A stretch of DNA of 64,000 nucleotides from Typha latifolia (lineage: Eukaryota > Streptophyta > Magnoliopsida > Poales > Typhaceae): NCBI GenBank assembly GCA_019914945.1, contig CM034101.1:4041188-4105187 (forward strand). The letters are read 5' to 3'. Shown one piece after another: positions 40,051 through 52,600 of the stretch (the first letter of the stretch is position 1; the number at the start of each line of letters is the position of its first letter). The position numbers and the translations under genes are program-made. The notes below the pieces were generated by a model, which saw only the letters and a list, made by a program, of their open reading frames with translations, was not told where the DNA came from and did no database searches.

Positions 40051-40296
40051 CTAGCTCTCATCTCGGCGGCCATGCCGCCGGCCAACTCCCACAACCTCTC
40101 GCTCCTCCTTGAGTTCTCTCAAGATGAGTTCCGCCCGCTTCCACCGCAGAGAGCTCCGGCGATACCAGAGCATCGCGACGGCGCACGCCGTGATGGAGGT
40201 CCCCACCACGCCATTCCTCATCTCCGCCTTCTTGATCCAGTGGTACTTAAATAGCATCGGAATTTGAGCTAGGGTTAGGGCTAGTGCTGCGATCAT
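40051..40296 (-). CDS. Small membrane protein of unknown function
   Basis: An 81-codon frame from ATG 40296 (context GAAGATGATC) to a stop at 40051. The sequence has a hydrophobic start (MIAALALTLAQIPMLF), then KYHWIKKAEMRNG, a second hydrophobic span (GVVGTSITACAVAMLW), and a basic, charged end (RRSSLRWKRAELILRELKEE). That suggests two membrane passes and a cytosolic helix. Local GC content is higher than the surroundings, as in coding DNA. The gene may continue by splicing after codon 67 (40096) into 38950-38875, giving about 108 residues in all. I do not recognise the family. It is divergently arranged with cyclin T, and the two may share the roughly 0.8-kb spacer as promoter. Confidence 0.55.
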   Translation of the reverse strand: MIAALALTLAQIPMLFKYHWIKKAEMRNGVVGTSITACAVAMLWYRRSSLRWKRAELILRELKEEREVVGVGRRHGRRDES

Positions 40297-41080
40297 CTTC
40301 AGTGGTGGTGACCTCTTCTTTTGCCGGTTATGAGACCGGAGATTTCCGGATTCTGTTCAAGCTTTCGTGTGATTTCGAGAGAGGAGCACACATTGACCAA
40401 CAGAGTGTGTTCGTGAACATTATATCTCAATTTTTTATTATAAAACTACTTCAAAAGAAAAAAGAAAAAAAGTTTAAATTACAAATCACCCCTCTCTTAT
40501 GGTCAGTGGCAGAGCAAGAAATTTTGGCCATCTGACAAAAGTATTAAACAAAAAATAAAAAATATATACTGAGTGATATTTAATTATTTATGTAACCTCA
40601 ACTATGTTTAGAATTTTTATATGTGGTGGCAATTTAATAATTAAAGCAGAACACTCCCATAAAAAATCAGATATATATATATATATATATATATATTCCA
40701 TTAGAAGAGTTCTAACTATCACAATGTTCTTTTCATATTTTAAATAGTTTTAAAACTCTCTTATTTATCTAAATAATTTGAAATTTTTATTTCGATATAC
40801 GGCAGAGAGAATGAGACTAAGAGAGTTTTGCCGGTCAAGAATTATATACATCAAATGATTATTTCAATAGGGCCATCTGATGTAATCCAACACTGCATAC
40901 GATGAACTTTTTCTTATCGGATCGTCCTACTGGATCCGCAACCGATTATCTCAAAGCACGTGAGGCGCGAGTGCTACTCATTGGTCGTGAGATGAGGATA
41001 TAGGAATGCCGCACGGTGGGGAGAGAGGTGGCGAGGCCTATTTGGGCTTTAGCTCACATTTTTACCAAGCAGTAATCACT
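40297..41080. promoter_or_regulatory. Divergent spacer between the small membrane gene and cyclin T
   Basis: No coding frame. It contains a (TA)n tract at about 40671-40695. Near the cyclin T leader there is CCTAGGGTTTCTGG (41086-41100), a telo-box-like word common in promoters and leaders of plant housekeeping genes. No TATA box could be placed with confidence. Confidence 0.45.
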
Positions 41081-43266
41081 TTCGCTCCTAGGGTTTCTGG
41101 TTTCGTTTCAGCGCTCGCTCTTCGATCCGGTCGTCAGTAGAATTTCTATTTCGTCGAGAAGGTTTCGATCCGAAGGCGCGCGCCCGAGATTAGGGTTCTG
41201 TTCTCATTCGAAACGAGGTAAGTTTGTTTTTCGCCTTCTTTCCTAGTTCTAGCGTCGCGCTAGATCAGTCGCTGCTTTTGATATGTCGCCCGCATCAAGA
41301 GATATTTGATTTTGTTATATTTTGCATATGTTCTTTTCGAAATAATCGCTTGTAATGGTGCTAGTTCAAGTGCATGTGAAAGATTTTCCTGTTGTTGAGA
41401 TTCTTTGGGAGTTTGTTCTTAACCAGAAATGTGGAAAAGGAACTCTATTTACAATTATGGCAGCATTTGTTGTAATTTATGAGCAAATCACTATGATCTT
41501 AACTGTCGGGAACACCGACGTTGCTTCTCTTTTTCCTAATTCACCGGCATCTGAAGACCTTCGATTACTTCTGCAATGGTTTCTGCCTAAAAGATATTAT
41601 TTATTTTGGTGCTAACGCAAGGGCCTGTTGATAATTCTCTTTTCATTCTTTGTGAAGTTGTTTGCGTGACATATAGAGATAACAGGGAACAAGCGAAAGA
41701 AACTATATTCGACAAATCTGGTAGCGTTGGTGATAACTTATGAGTAATCACCATGATCTCACTGATGGGGAAAACAATCACTTCCTTTTCACTTTACTGG
41801 GATCTAGTAGGACCTTCAATTCCTTAACCTTAGTATCTTTTATCAGTTTAACCGAGAAAATTGTTCATTTTGGTGCTAGTAAAAGGGAAAATAGGAATTT
41901 CCTTTCTTGTTCTTCCTAAATTTATTCGCATGACATACAAATCAATCAGGAATAAGCTATAGCTGGACAGAAATTCTATTCGTCAAGTCTGGCAGCATTT
42001 ATGATCATTTATGAAAGAAGATCATGATCTCAACTGTGAGGATAAACTTCATATGCATTTTTTTTGGTTAATATGACCTTACTAAATATACCTCTAAATT
42101 CAAAAAAACTATTTATCTCTTCCTCATCTAGACTATTCTCATGCCTAGAAGATTTTCTTGAGAGGGTTGCTTCTCAATTGCATGGCTCTGGACTGCAACT
42201 AAGAAGGCTTATTATTTTACCTGCAGGCTAGTCTTATACTCCCACTGGCAAATCCCTATTTTGCCTCTAGAAAGTAATTTCTGGGAGGTTAGTATAAGGT
42301 CGAAAGATGATCACAAAAATGCTGCTTCTTTTAGAAGCCTTCTTATTTTTAGTTCCACTTGGTCTCCGATTTTTCTGTAGATCAAGTCAGATTTAAGTTT
42401 TTTGACCTGGACAATTAATGCGTCAGTTGATTATCTTATAGTCAATCATGCTGTCATGCTCCATGTAAACTATAGATGTATTAGGCTTGGTTGGATATTT
42501 GGCTGCTCTAGTGATGCGTCGTTTGGGTTCCAAGCCTTTAGTAACTATTAACTAGTGGTTGTCTCATGAAAGCTTTGTAGTAATATTCTGCATTTACATA
42601 TCAAACTGCTTCTGAAACTCGCCCATAAACCTGCTAGTTGTTAGACCTTTATCATGCTGATTTTCAATAATTTGAGCTGCTTCCCCATGCTTGCATTGTC
42701 ACCTGGTTCATTCTCTCTTAGGCGTACTTCCAGTCATTTTCAAATTTTGTGAATTTCATATTAACGGTTGATGCTGTGAATCTCGGCTTTGGAATTTGCG
42801 TCACAGAGAATTTTTTTTCCGAACAGAAATATAAGGCTGCATTCATCCCACCTCAGGCCATGCTTGTTGGGTCTCATGGATGGGACACCCCTTCTGTAAT
42901 CCGTGTATATGGCTGTGTTGGAACTAGAATCGCATTGCTATATCATTTAGCAGACAAGTTCTTGCCCTTCTTGTACTTTGGGCATTAGATACAGAAATAT
43001 GAATTTTCAATAATTGCGGGACAATTAACTGTACTTTGATAAATTATAGATGAACTGTGTCAGAATATTTACATGTCACATACTATTGCTTGCTTTAAAC
43101 TAAAGTAGCTGCGGTTTTTATCTGCACAATTTTACTATTGACTGTGTATATTACACCTTCAGGAACTTGCTGCTGCATTTGCTATCATATTAGCAGACAC
43201 AGTCGATTTGCTTTTGTTTTTTTCTGAAAAGATTTTGATTAGATATATTTGGAGGACAGGATCTGC
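41081..43266 (+). promoter_or_regulatory. Cyclin T 5' UTR exons and 1.9-kb leader intron
   Basis: The non-coding first exon appears to end at 41217 (AAACGAG/GTAAGT). A leader intron runs to the acceptor CCTTCAG at 43162. The second leader exon (43163-43266) has no ATG before the start codon at 43267, which supports both the splice and the start. The intron carries three diverged direct repeats between about 41.39 and 42.08 kb. Leader introns in plants often raise expression; that is inference here. Confidence 0.6.
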
Positions 43267-46200
43267 ATGGCAAGTATACTACCTGGGGGCTCGTCGCACC
43301 ATGGGACGGCAGAAAGTAGTTTACACAAGTTTTCACATGACAGCCATGACAGAAGTTGTCCTGGTCCTTCTTGGTATCTTGGTCGAAAAGAAATTGAAGA
43401 AAATTCTCCATCTAGGAGAGACGGCATCGATTTGAAGAAAGAGACATACCTTCGCAAGTCATACTGCACATATTTGCAAGATTTGGGCATGAAACTTAAA
43501 GTGTAAAGTTTCTGTATTCTTTTACTTTTGCAGTTGCTGCTGTCGTTAACTGTTTAGCTTCTTCCGAGATTTATATGTGTATTTTATGTGAAGTTGGTTA
43601 CCTAGTTGATTCCTTTTCTCTGAAATTTATGGAGCATATGTTCAGAAGCCCTCTGGTTTTGAAGTCTGAAATTTGAAATAGAATTGCATAAAATGTTGTT
43701 TGGTTTTGTTTTTATGCATAGATACTGCTATTCACAATGGAGATAACATACAGGTTCTTTTGATGCAGGCCTCAAGTGACTATTGCTACTGCTATTGTAT
43801 TTTGTCATCGTTTTTTCCTTCGCCAGTCCCATATAAAAAATGATAGACGGGTAAGTTCAATACTATTATATGTTGCTGCCTTCTTGATGCAAATGTTCTC
43901 TCTCTTTGCTTTTCACAGTATTAAATTAAAAGGCTTCAATATACTATACATGAAATCTGACCTGTTGGTCCTTGTATCTGTATATGAAAGTGTGTGTTTC
44001 ATGAAAATGATATATTTAAAGAGAGAAAACCTTCATGGAAAACCTCAAAAGGAAAATCAATTTAAATTTTAAATTTAAGAACTGTATTTTACATCAGTTA
44101 TTTTACTTTCTGATTACAATTTATCCGATCAACTCGAGAAAACCTTCATGAGATGGCCTCTTCAGTAACAGGATGGGGGGGCATATACCTCTATCCATAT
44201 CTTGTCCTCTTCAGTACTGCAATGGCTAGTCTGTAGGAGCCTTATGTGCAACAACTTGAGAGCAGAAAAGAGAAAGATGACTTTTGATACTTAAATGGAG
44301 TGGATTTACTGTTACAGGTGGAAAATTTTCGTAATGCCAACATCAAGAATTGACATTAGTAGTAGATTTCTGGTTTTCTAGAATTTTGATAGACGTGAGA
44401 TTTGCGAGTTAGGTCTAACTAGGAAAGTGCTATTTGTATTATCAAACAGGAGACTAATTCCAATCACCCAAGAGACATATACACAAACTAATCATCCCTT
44501 TGTGCTATCAGTGGAACTTCTAGTTGCTGTCATTTATCTTTGAAAACCCATATTGTATATAACTATATATATGTATGTCCATATATATATCTCTGTTGGT
44601 ATGTGCATATCTTATATCATATTTGCTGGCTGTTAGCCTTCAAATATGTCTGCTTTGTGAAAAGCAATACTGAAAAATAAAAGATTAAAAAACCTAACTA
44701 TTCAATTTTGCGTAACGAGTTCTAACAGATATATAAGACAACAAAGCCAAATATAAGGTTGTTGCACCTTCTTTTGGCCTTTTAGTTGCTGTTTCTTAAC
44801 TTGTCATTCTGATATGCCTGCAGACTATTGCTACTGTTTGCATGTTTCTAGCGGGAAAGGTTGAAGAAACTCCTCGACCGATAAAGGATGTTATTCTTGT
44901 CTCATATGAGATTATACATAAGAAGGACCCTACTGCTGCCCAGAGAATCAAACAGAAGGTAACGTATCAGTTGTTTTTTGTAACTTCTGTTGGTATATCT
45001 TTTAGTTTCTGAATGCTGCAATTTGCAGTTTTGTTCTCCTTCTTTGTTACTCCCACTAGACTATGCTTCTTCCAAGAGTTAATTAGTTGCAGCACATTAC
45101 TTAGCATGACTGTCAGGCTCGCTACTGCTAGCATGGATGCAAGTCACATAAACAACCTCTCCATAATCGGAATTCATCTGTCCCCGTATAAATAGGAGCC
45201 TTGTGCGCGAAAACACCCATTAATAGTTAGATGTCCCTCTTGGAGGATATAAGTTTTGTTTGTTGCCCTCCTTTTTGGCACTTAAACCTTTAGCGTTTAC
45301 TTCAGGATTATCTTTTTCCCTAGTCTAAATTAGGAGCACTATTTTAGATTAGAAAATAAACATCAAATTATCCCTATTCCAAATTAGAAATATTATTCAA
45401 ATTATACCACACAAAAGCCTAATTACAGTTTTACCCTTAATTTGACTCAAGTGATTTTAAAATTTCTCTCTCCTACTACCCACTTATCTCATTTCACAAA
45501 CAAAAACTAATTTAAATTTTCATGCCTATTTTCGCTTAAATTTCCCACCTATTTCCTTTCTCCAACTAATATATTTCATTACATACTTAGAAGTATGTAA
45601 TGTGTACCTATAGTAAATAAGAATACTTTAGTTTAAATTTATATGTCAAAGCAAGGGCATTTTAGTTAATTTTCACTTTTTATTTGTATTGTATTTTCAC
45701 TTTAAGTCACATCAAATATAATTATTACACTATTATTTTAGATTATAAATGAACATAGGAATAACTATTCTTAGCACAAAGGTCACATTTTAGTAGTAAG
45801 ATATAGAAATAATTATTCTCAATTGAGTCTTATTCCCAAAGAAAATGGAGCCTAGATTTTGAAAGAAACTTAAATATGTGATGGGATTAATTTGGTGAAA
45901 TTTGTATGCACAGTCTAGGAAAGTTGGAACATTATGGACAATATAACTGTAGCTCTTCTTATTTTCAGAAAAATCTAACTTCAACTGTTGATGCCTCTGT
46001 TTGGTTATGAATTCTCTGGAATGTATTATATGTGAACACTATTCTAGTAAATCTCCAAGTTGCAACTTGACTTGGTGCATAATAGGCTACTATGCGTTGG
46101 TTATAATGGTAATTACTCTCTCTACGCAGGAAGTATATGAACAGCAGAAGGAGCTTATTTTACTTGGTGAACGGTTGGTACTTGCAACTCTTGGTTTCGA

Positions 46201-48403
46201 TCTAAATGTATATCATCCTTATAAACCCCTGGTTGAAGCAATAAAAAAGTTTAAGGTTGCTCAGAATGCACTAGCACAAGTTGCTTGGAATTTTGTCAAT
46301 GATGGGTATGCTGAAGCGATTATTATCCTCCTTTGCAATTTAACTATTTAGTGTATATTCATTACGCATTAAAAGGGGTGTGCAGGCTACGTACTTCGCT
46401 TTGCCTGCAATTTAAGCCCCACCATATTGCAGCCGGTGCCGTCTTCCTGGCTGCAAAATTTCTGAAAGTCAAGCTTCCATCTGATGGTGAGAGAGTTTGG
46501 TGGCAAGAATTTGATGTCAATCCACGACAATTGGAAGGTTGGTGTGTTTGATGTGGAAGTCCATCGCATATACTTGCTCGATTATGCCTTTCAATTTGAA
46601 TTTTAGATATGGGCCTTGAGATGATTTAAGCTTGCAACATTGAGGTTGTAGGATATTTCCCAGTTTTCCAAGTATAGCTATCTGGAAAGTTTTGATGTCA
46701 TACATTTTGTAGGTGTTTTATTTTTACTTCCCTAGTTACAAAATGCATGCAAGGATTTTATGTGAAGATAAAAGAGGTTAGGTATTTGATTGTGAGACTT
46801 GAGCCATATCATATATTTCATATGCAGGTCATAGTTGTTGTTTGGATGTTTAAGATGTACTTATGCACCTAAGTTGGTGGGTTTATTTCTGGAGTGGTTT
46901 GTTAGCGGGAATGTAGGCACACACGTATAAGATATGAAATGAATTGGGAGAACTACAAACCTACAGGACTTTATTCGCTGTCTATAAGATAATTTATGGT
47001 TACAATATCTCTTTTGGGATTATGTTGGTTTTTTCTGATTGTTTTCTTTTAGTTGCAAATAGTTGCTTCTTTTTATCCACTGATGCCATTCAGATGTACT
47101 TGTTTCTTGGGTCCAATATGTCCCATTTCTAACTTTCTATAGAATCTTATGGTGTAAATGTTGCTGTATTTTTGTAATACAACCACCAACAGAAAAAGAG
47201 CCTTACCAACACCAACAACAGAAATCACCCCCTTAATTTTGCCGTTGCACACACAAAAGGATTATACTTTTTATTTTCTTAAGGTAATTATTTATTCCAA
47301 AGTTTGTTGATTTGTATTTTGCATCATTTACCATTGCTGTTGTATCTTGATCATGATGTTAACTTGGGAATGTGTTGCTTTCAGAGGTCAGCAATCAAAT
47401 GTTGGAATTGTATGAACAAAACCGTGTGGCACCACCATCCCATGGAAATGAAACTGAAGGGAGCTCTGCAAGTGGGGCCAATCAACGCCCACCTGCTAAA
47501 GCTCCAGGTGCTGCTGAAGACCCTCCTACAGAAAATGGATATCCTCATGCAACAAAACCTTCTAGTTCACAGCTCTCTGTCACGACAAGCTCATTGTCTC
47601 ACCCTCTGCACGTACCACCACACCCCAATAAGCAAAATGTGGCACACAGAAATTTGCCAAGTGAAGGTAATGACCAGATGAGCAATAAACTTGGAGAAGC
47701 TAAATGTGATATTGGTATGAAGGATCATGGACATCATGAACAAGGGAGCACCACAGGATCTCTAGAATACAGATCCACTTTTGAGTCTGAATCTTTAGAA
47801 GAACAGCCCTCAGCACCTGCATTTGGTGGAGCTAATGATACTAAAGAGTGGACTTCTGGCTGCACTGAAGGCCTCAAAGGTCACTCCCCAATGGTTGATG
47901 CTATTAGGAAGATCGACAAGGACAAGGTGAAAGCTGCTTTAGAAAAACGGAGAAAATCCAGAGGTGATGTTGCTAGAAAAGTTGATGTTACAGATGAAGA
48001 TGACCTTATTGAGAGAGAGCTGGAACATGGTGTTGAATTGGCTGTGGAGGATGAAAGGATTAAGCAGGAGAGGAGGCAGACCTGGTCTAAGGCGATTCAT
48101 GAGGAACCCCAAAAGAACCGCCATGCAATAGAAAATGCAAACCTCGGAACTGGTAAAGCGATACAGAACACTGAAGAAGGGGAACTATCAATGGATAGTC
48201 CAGAATTCCAGTCCCCAGAGCACTGCAGTCGCAGGAGAAAGGCAGTGAGCCCAGCTGAACAGTTTGGTGGCAAGGACAGGTATGATGCCCAACAGTATCA
48301 TGAACCTTCATCAAAGCAGCGAGATGGTCCAGAAGATGCACTATTTTTGGGAAGATTAGCTGAGAGGGAACATAAAAGGCTCAGACAGGAAAATCAGGTT
48401 TGA
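43267..48403 (+). CDS. CYCT1: Cyclin T (CYCT1 type), partner of CDKC
   Basis: Regulatory subunit of the plant P-TEFb-like kinase that phosphorylates the RNA polymerase II tail during elongation. Exons: 43267-43502, 43769-43850, 44824-44958, 46130-46305, 46386-46537, 47385-48403; 1800 nt gives 599 residues. The N-terminal half is the twin cyclin box: [110 protein letters not shown] and [14 protein letters not shown]. The long last exon is hydrophilic, with Ser/Pro-rich stretches and a charged coiled-coil-like part ([20 protein letters not shown]), as in plant cyclin T proteins. The start is the first ATG after the leader splice. Neighbouring genes are unrelated. Confidence 0.95.
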
Positions 48404-49500
48404 TGACAGGTTGTTATGCTGAGAGAGATCTAGAAAGTGCTTAATGTTCAGACTGGCTTATATCTTTATAGACAAGTCATTGAGTGTATACTGCTTTGTG
48501 TTCTCTTGCCAAAACTTGGTTTCACCTTCATCCGTAACAGTTTTGCACTACGGACTAAAGACTTTATAACCAGCTTTGTACTGCTGAGCAATCGAACTCT
48601 GCTATGCAAATCGTCGTGCTTATAATTTGAGGTTGTAAAGACAAACTTCCTGGATTTTGTTTTCTGGGAAGATGTTTTATGAGGGATAATATTTTTTTTG
48701 AAATACTTGGATTCTTTCCTCAAATATCTAATGTTTTACATGTTCTCCAATAATAAAGATAAAAATTGTTCGCAAACTCAATCTAATTTTTCTTTGTTGT
48801 ATTCTTTATATGTTTGATTTTGGGTTAGTGTCGCAAGTTCTATCCTATTCCTAGTGTTCATTATATGAACAATTGAACTGTCTTCTCTTTCTAGGTATTA
48901 TATTTTGCCGTCAGCTAAGTTTGAATTGCTTTATGACTGACTGGTTGTAAGTTTGTAATAATTGAAGTCAGAAACATGTAGAAATTGAAAATTAGGGTTT
49001 TGCATGAGGCTTTCTATCACTCTTTGGAAGGTATTATAAACCCACTATCTTTGAGCTCCTTCTCGAAGTTGGATTCAGATTCGATTATATGAATAACGTA
49101 TTTTAGTCAATATATTAAATATACATGTTTTATTTCTTTTCTAAATTTTTTTTTAAATGTGTAGAAAATGAGAAATAAAAGTTTTGACAAGCAGAAATAA
49201 TTTTTGTCATTTTTGACATCCTATTCGTCCTCAATTTTTCAGTCGTCTGGATCTGAGAATCGAAAGACATTTGTTCTCGTTTTTGTTTTCCGTTCCCTTT
49301 ATGAAATCAAATGAGATCAGAGTGACAACTTTCGTATGTCAGGTCCCACTTACCAGAGTAGCCTCTATTTCCCGTCCCCATTCCCCCCTTCCTCTCTTCA
49401 TTTCTCTGAGTTCGTCGTCTCTTCCATAGTTATAACCTTAACTACTACTCAAGCATTATCCAATCCATCGTTCGAAATCTGCTCCTCAGATCCCTTTCTC
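48404..49500. other. Spacer: cyclin T 3' UTR and ARL2 promoter
   Basis: Non-coding. The first few hundred bases are probably cyclin T 3' UTR. The last 170 bases before 49501 stay open in the ARL2 frame (a Met at 49336), but this CT- and Ser-rich stretch does not look like any ARL2 N-terminus and is taken as leader. Confidence 0.5.
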
Positions 49501-49573
49501 ATGGGTCTCCTTAGCATCATACGAAAGATCAAACGCAAAGAGAAGGAGATGCGAATTCTCATGGTGTAAGCTC

Positions 49574-49666
<93 letters not shown>

Positions 49667-52600
49667 TCTTTCTTTTATTGGAATCCAGGGGCCTCGACAA
49701 CTCTGGTAAGACGACCATCGTGCTCAAGATCAACGGCGAGGATACCAGCGTCATAAGCCCCACCCTTGGTTTCAACATCAAGACCATCAAGTACCAGAAG
49801 TAAGCAATAGTTTGTTTAGATCTTCCTCTTTAGCTCTCTCTTGCGGTGATGTTTGAGAATTGGGTGGGATTTGATTGCTGCATTGCGATGTTAATTAGGT
49901 ATTCTCTCAACATTTGGGATGTTGGGGGTCAGAAGACCATCAGATCCTACTGGAGAAATTACTTCGAACAGACCGATGGCTTGGTGTGGGTCGTCGACAG
50001 CTCCGATGTCAGGAGGTTGGACGATTGCAGGGCGGAGCTCCACAATCTGTTGAAAGAAGAGGTATCTGACTCGATTCTTCTTATGAGTATAACCATTCAG
50101 AATTTTGAAGGAAAATAGATGCGTTCCAATATTTTTGACCTAGAAAGTTGTGGTGTTCATAATTTCCTTTGGTCTTATACAAATAAAAGATGCCATCGGG
50201 TCATCTTGCAATAGCTCGTTCTAAGAAGTTGGCCAAGCTGTTCCTTACACTTGACTTCTTTTTTAATAGAACGTATGGGTTCGTACCTTTTGTAGCTCTT
50301 ATTTATAGGTGATATGGAGTTAACCATTCTGAATGTTACGTCCTGGTTTAAATTTTCTAGTGTGAGAAATTTTTTTTGGCAAAACGACATCTGATTGTTC
50401 TTTTTGAAGTTGCGTCACCACCAATACTATTTCATGCTCTGCTCTTTCTACTTATGTGGGAATCAATAGCTTGTTGGCCTAATATTGAAAATTGCATTCA
50501 CATAGAGTACGCTGGTTTGTTGCTGGAGCCTGGAAGATTTCCAAACTTTTATCCGGATGGAATAATGTCTAACTAGTAAATCCGGAACCAAAAGAAAACC
50601 AATTTGCTTTGAAGATACAGTTTCCTTTCATGAATTAGTAGGCTATAGTTGAAGCTTGTGGATTATGTTAAAAGCAGCACGGCTTGTTCTGACAAAATAC
50701 AAAGTCCTTGAATATTTTACTTGGAAAATATAAGTGTTATACCTTGTAAATAACTCCATATCACCATTATTGACTATCACACATTATGATGATAGAAATA
50801 ATCTATTATATCCATGTATGTTCTAATGGAGAAGTTTGAACTTGGGATTCATCAACATATATTGCTCAATTTCTTTGTGTATTTGAAGGTCTCTATACAA
50901 AAGTTGATGTGCTAGACCAATATAGGGTAAAGACATTGACACTGTGATATAGCTTTGATATAGATTGACAAATAGCTAATCACTGTAATACCAAAAAGAT
51001 GTTAATGTGCATTGTTGCACACAATAGTAAAGTATTGCATACCTTATGACCTTTAGTTTGATTCTTATATGATCATACTTGAGACGATTTAGCGGAGTTA
51101 TGTCATTCCAAAACTACTCCTTTTGGTGGTGTTATGCTTATTTAGGAATGAAGGATCTCCATCAAAAATGATTTTCATTTATCATATATCTTGGCCATAT
51201 GACTTCCTTAAAAACTATTTTGCTTAATTTCTAGATCATCTTGTCTCATAATTGTCCTTTAGTTATTTTTTAACATGACCATCTATGGCAAATTTGATTT
51301 CCCAAGTGGTAATAAAATCAACAATGGCCGTGCCAATTGGTACTCATCGTGCCGGCGGCATACCAGCATGTGGCATGAGGGCTGTCACACGGCATCCCCT
51401 CCTAGTGACTATATGTTCATCGTTGAGCTTCCGTTGCCACCGACCTTGCCCCTGTTGTCACCCGTCGTGTCGGAGAGCTCCGTCGATGAAGGCGGATCCG
51501 GATCTGCAACTTAAGTCTTTATTCACCTGCCAACCCACCCAAGGTCTTCTTCCTCCTTGAGCTAGGGTTGGGGCATTCTAGTGTAGAATGCGATGCGACG
51601 ACGCTTTCATTGATGGAGCTCTCCGACAGTGAACGACGGGTGATGATGGCGGCGAGCGACGATGACGATTCGAAGAGTGAAGGTGAGTAGTCTTCCTCTT
51701 CTTTTTTTCTCCCACTCTTATGGCACGGCTAGCAAGTGCCGCAACATGTGTGCGTCGTGCCGTGCCGGCAGGTGGTCGGCACAGGCCATGCCTGTGACTC
51801 GGCCATCCATGAATAATATAAAAATATTTAAAAACGAACAATTGATTTGCCATCTTGACATAGAAAAATACAGTTTTGGTGTGTGCCAAGAGAGATCTAC
51901 ATAATGCAGTTAGTTATGCAAACGAGTGCTTATTCTATGGAAGCATTTATATATGGGAAGGAAAATAAGATAGAACAGATTTCAAACAGATAGGTTATAT
52001 ACTTATATATCATAAATTGCAAAAGAAAAGATGTTTATGGAATTACCAAAGTAATGGAATAAAGAAAGAACAGAAAAAAGAAGACAGGTTTTAAGCTCCA
52101 TTGTCTTGTTCAAGGAGGGGTATGCGCTTAAGTTAATTGTTTAATGCCAAGTTTGACCCGCAATTTATGAAAAGTTCTTGCTATTATGAATTTTATATTC
52201 ATTCTGTTTCACTGGTTAAGTTTATTTGAGGTTCACTTGCCTTGGCTTTTGCAGAGATTATCAGGAGCATCTTTGTTAGTATTTGCAAATAAGCAAGATA
52301 TTCAGGGCGCTCTCAAACCAGAAGAAATTGTTAAAGTAAGTGAAGGTTGATGTTCACTTTTATACTACTGTTATCTCTGGTTAAATTTCAGGGAGTATTA
52401 GAATGTGAGATACATAAATCTTATGAAATGCTGATCTGTTTTCATAGTATTATGTTAATGGCATCTTATTGAATCATATATTTTACCTCAGTGTTATCGA
52501 ACTGTTATAATCTTCAGTTACCTGTAATACGTTCTAGTTTTAATCAGAAACAGGGAAGATGAAATTGCAGGTCTACATACCTGTGACATCTTCTCTACTG

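Noticed and set aside
41355..41615. An 86-codon frame in the cyclin T leader intron
   Set aside because: It lies within a diverged repeat inside the intron, and the other repeat copies do not keep the frame.
43776..44072. A 98-codon frame running past cyclin T exon 2 into intron 2
   Set aside because: Only 43769-43850 is coding; after the donor at 43851 the frame is intronic.
45320..45770. Possible miniature transposon in cyclin T intron 3, with similar TATTTTAGATTA words at both ends
   Set aside because: The end words are in direct, not inverted, orientation and are too AT-rich to call.
51275..51904. Open frames of 79-103 codons in ARL2 intron 3
   Set aside because: They fall in the GC-rich inverted repeat and read alike on both strands because of its symmetry; no protein family is recognisable.
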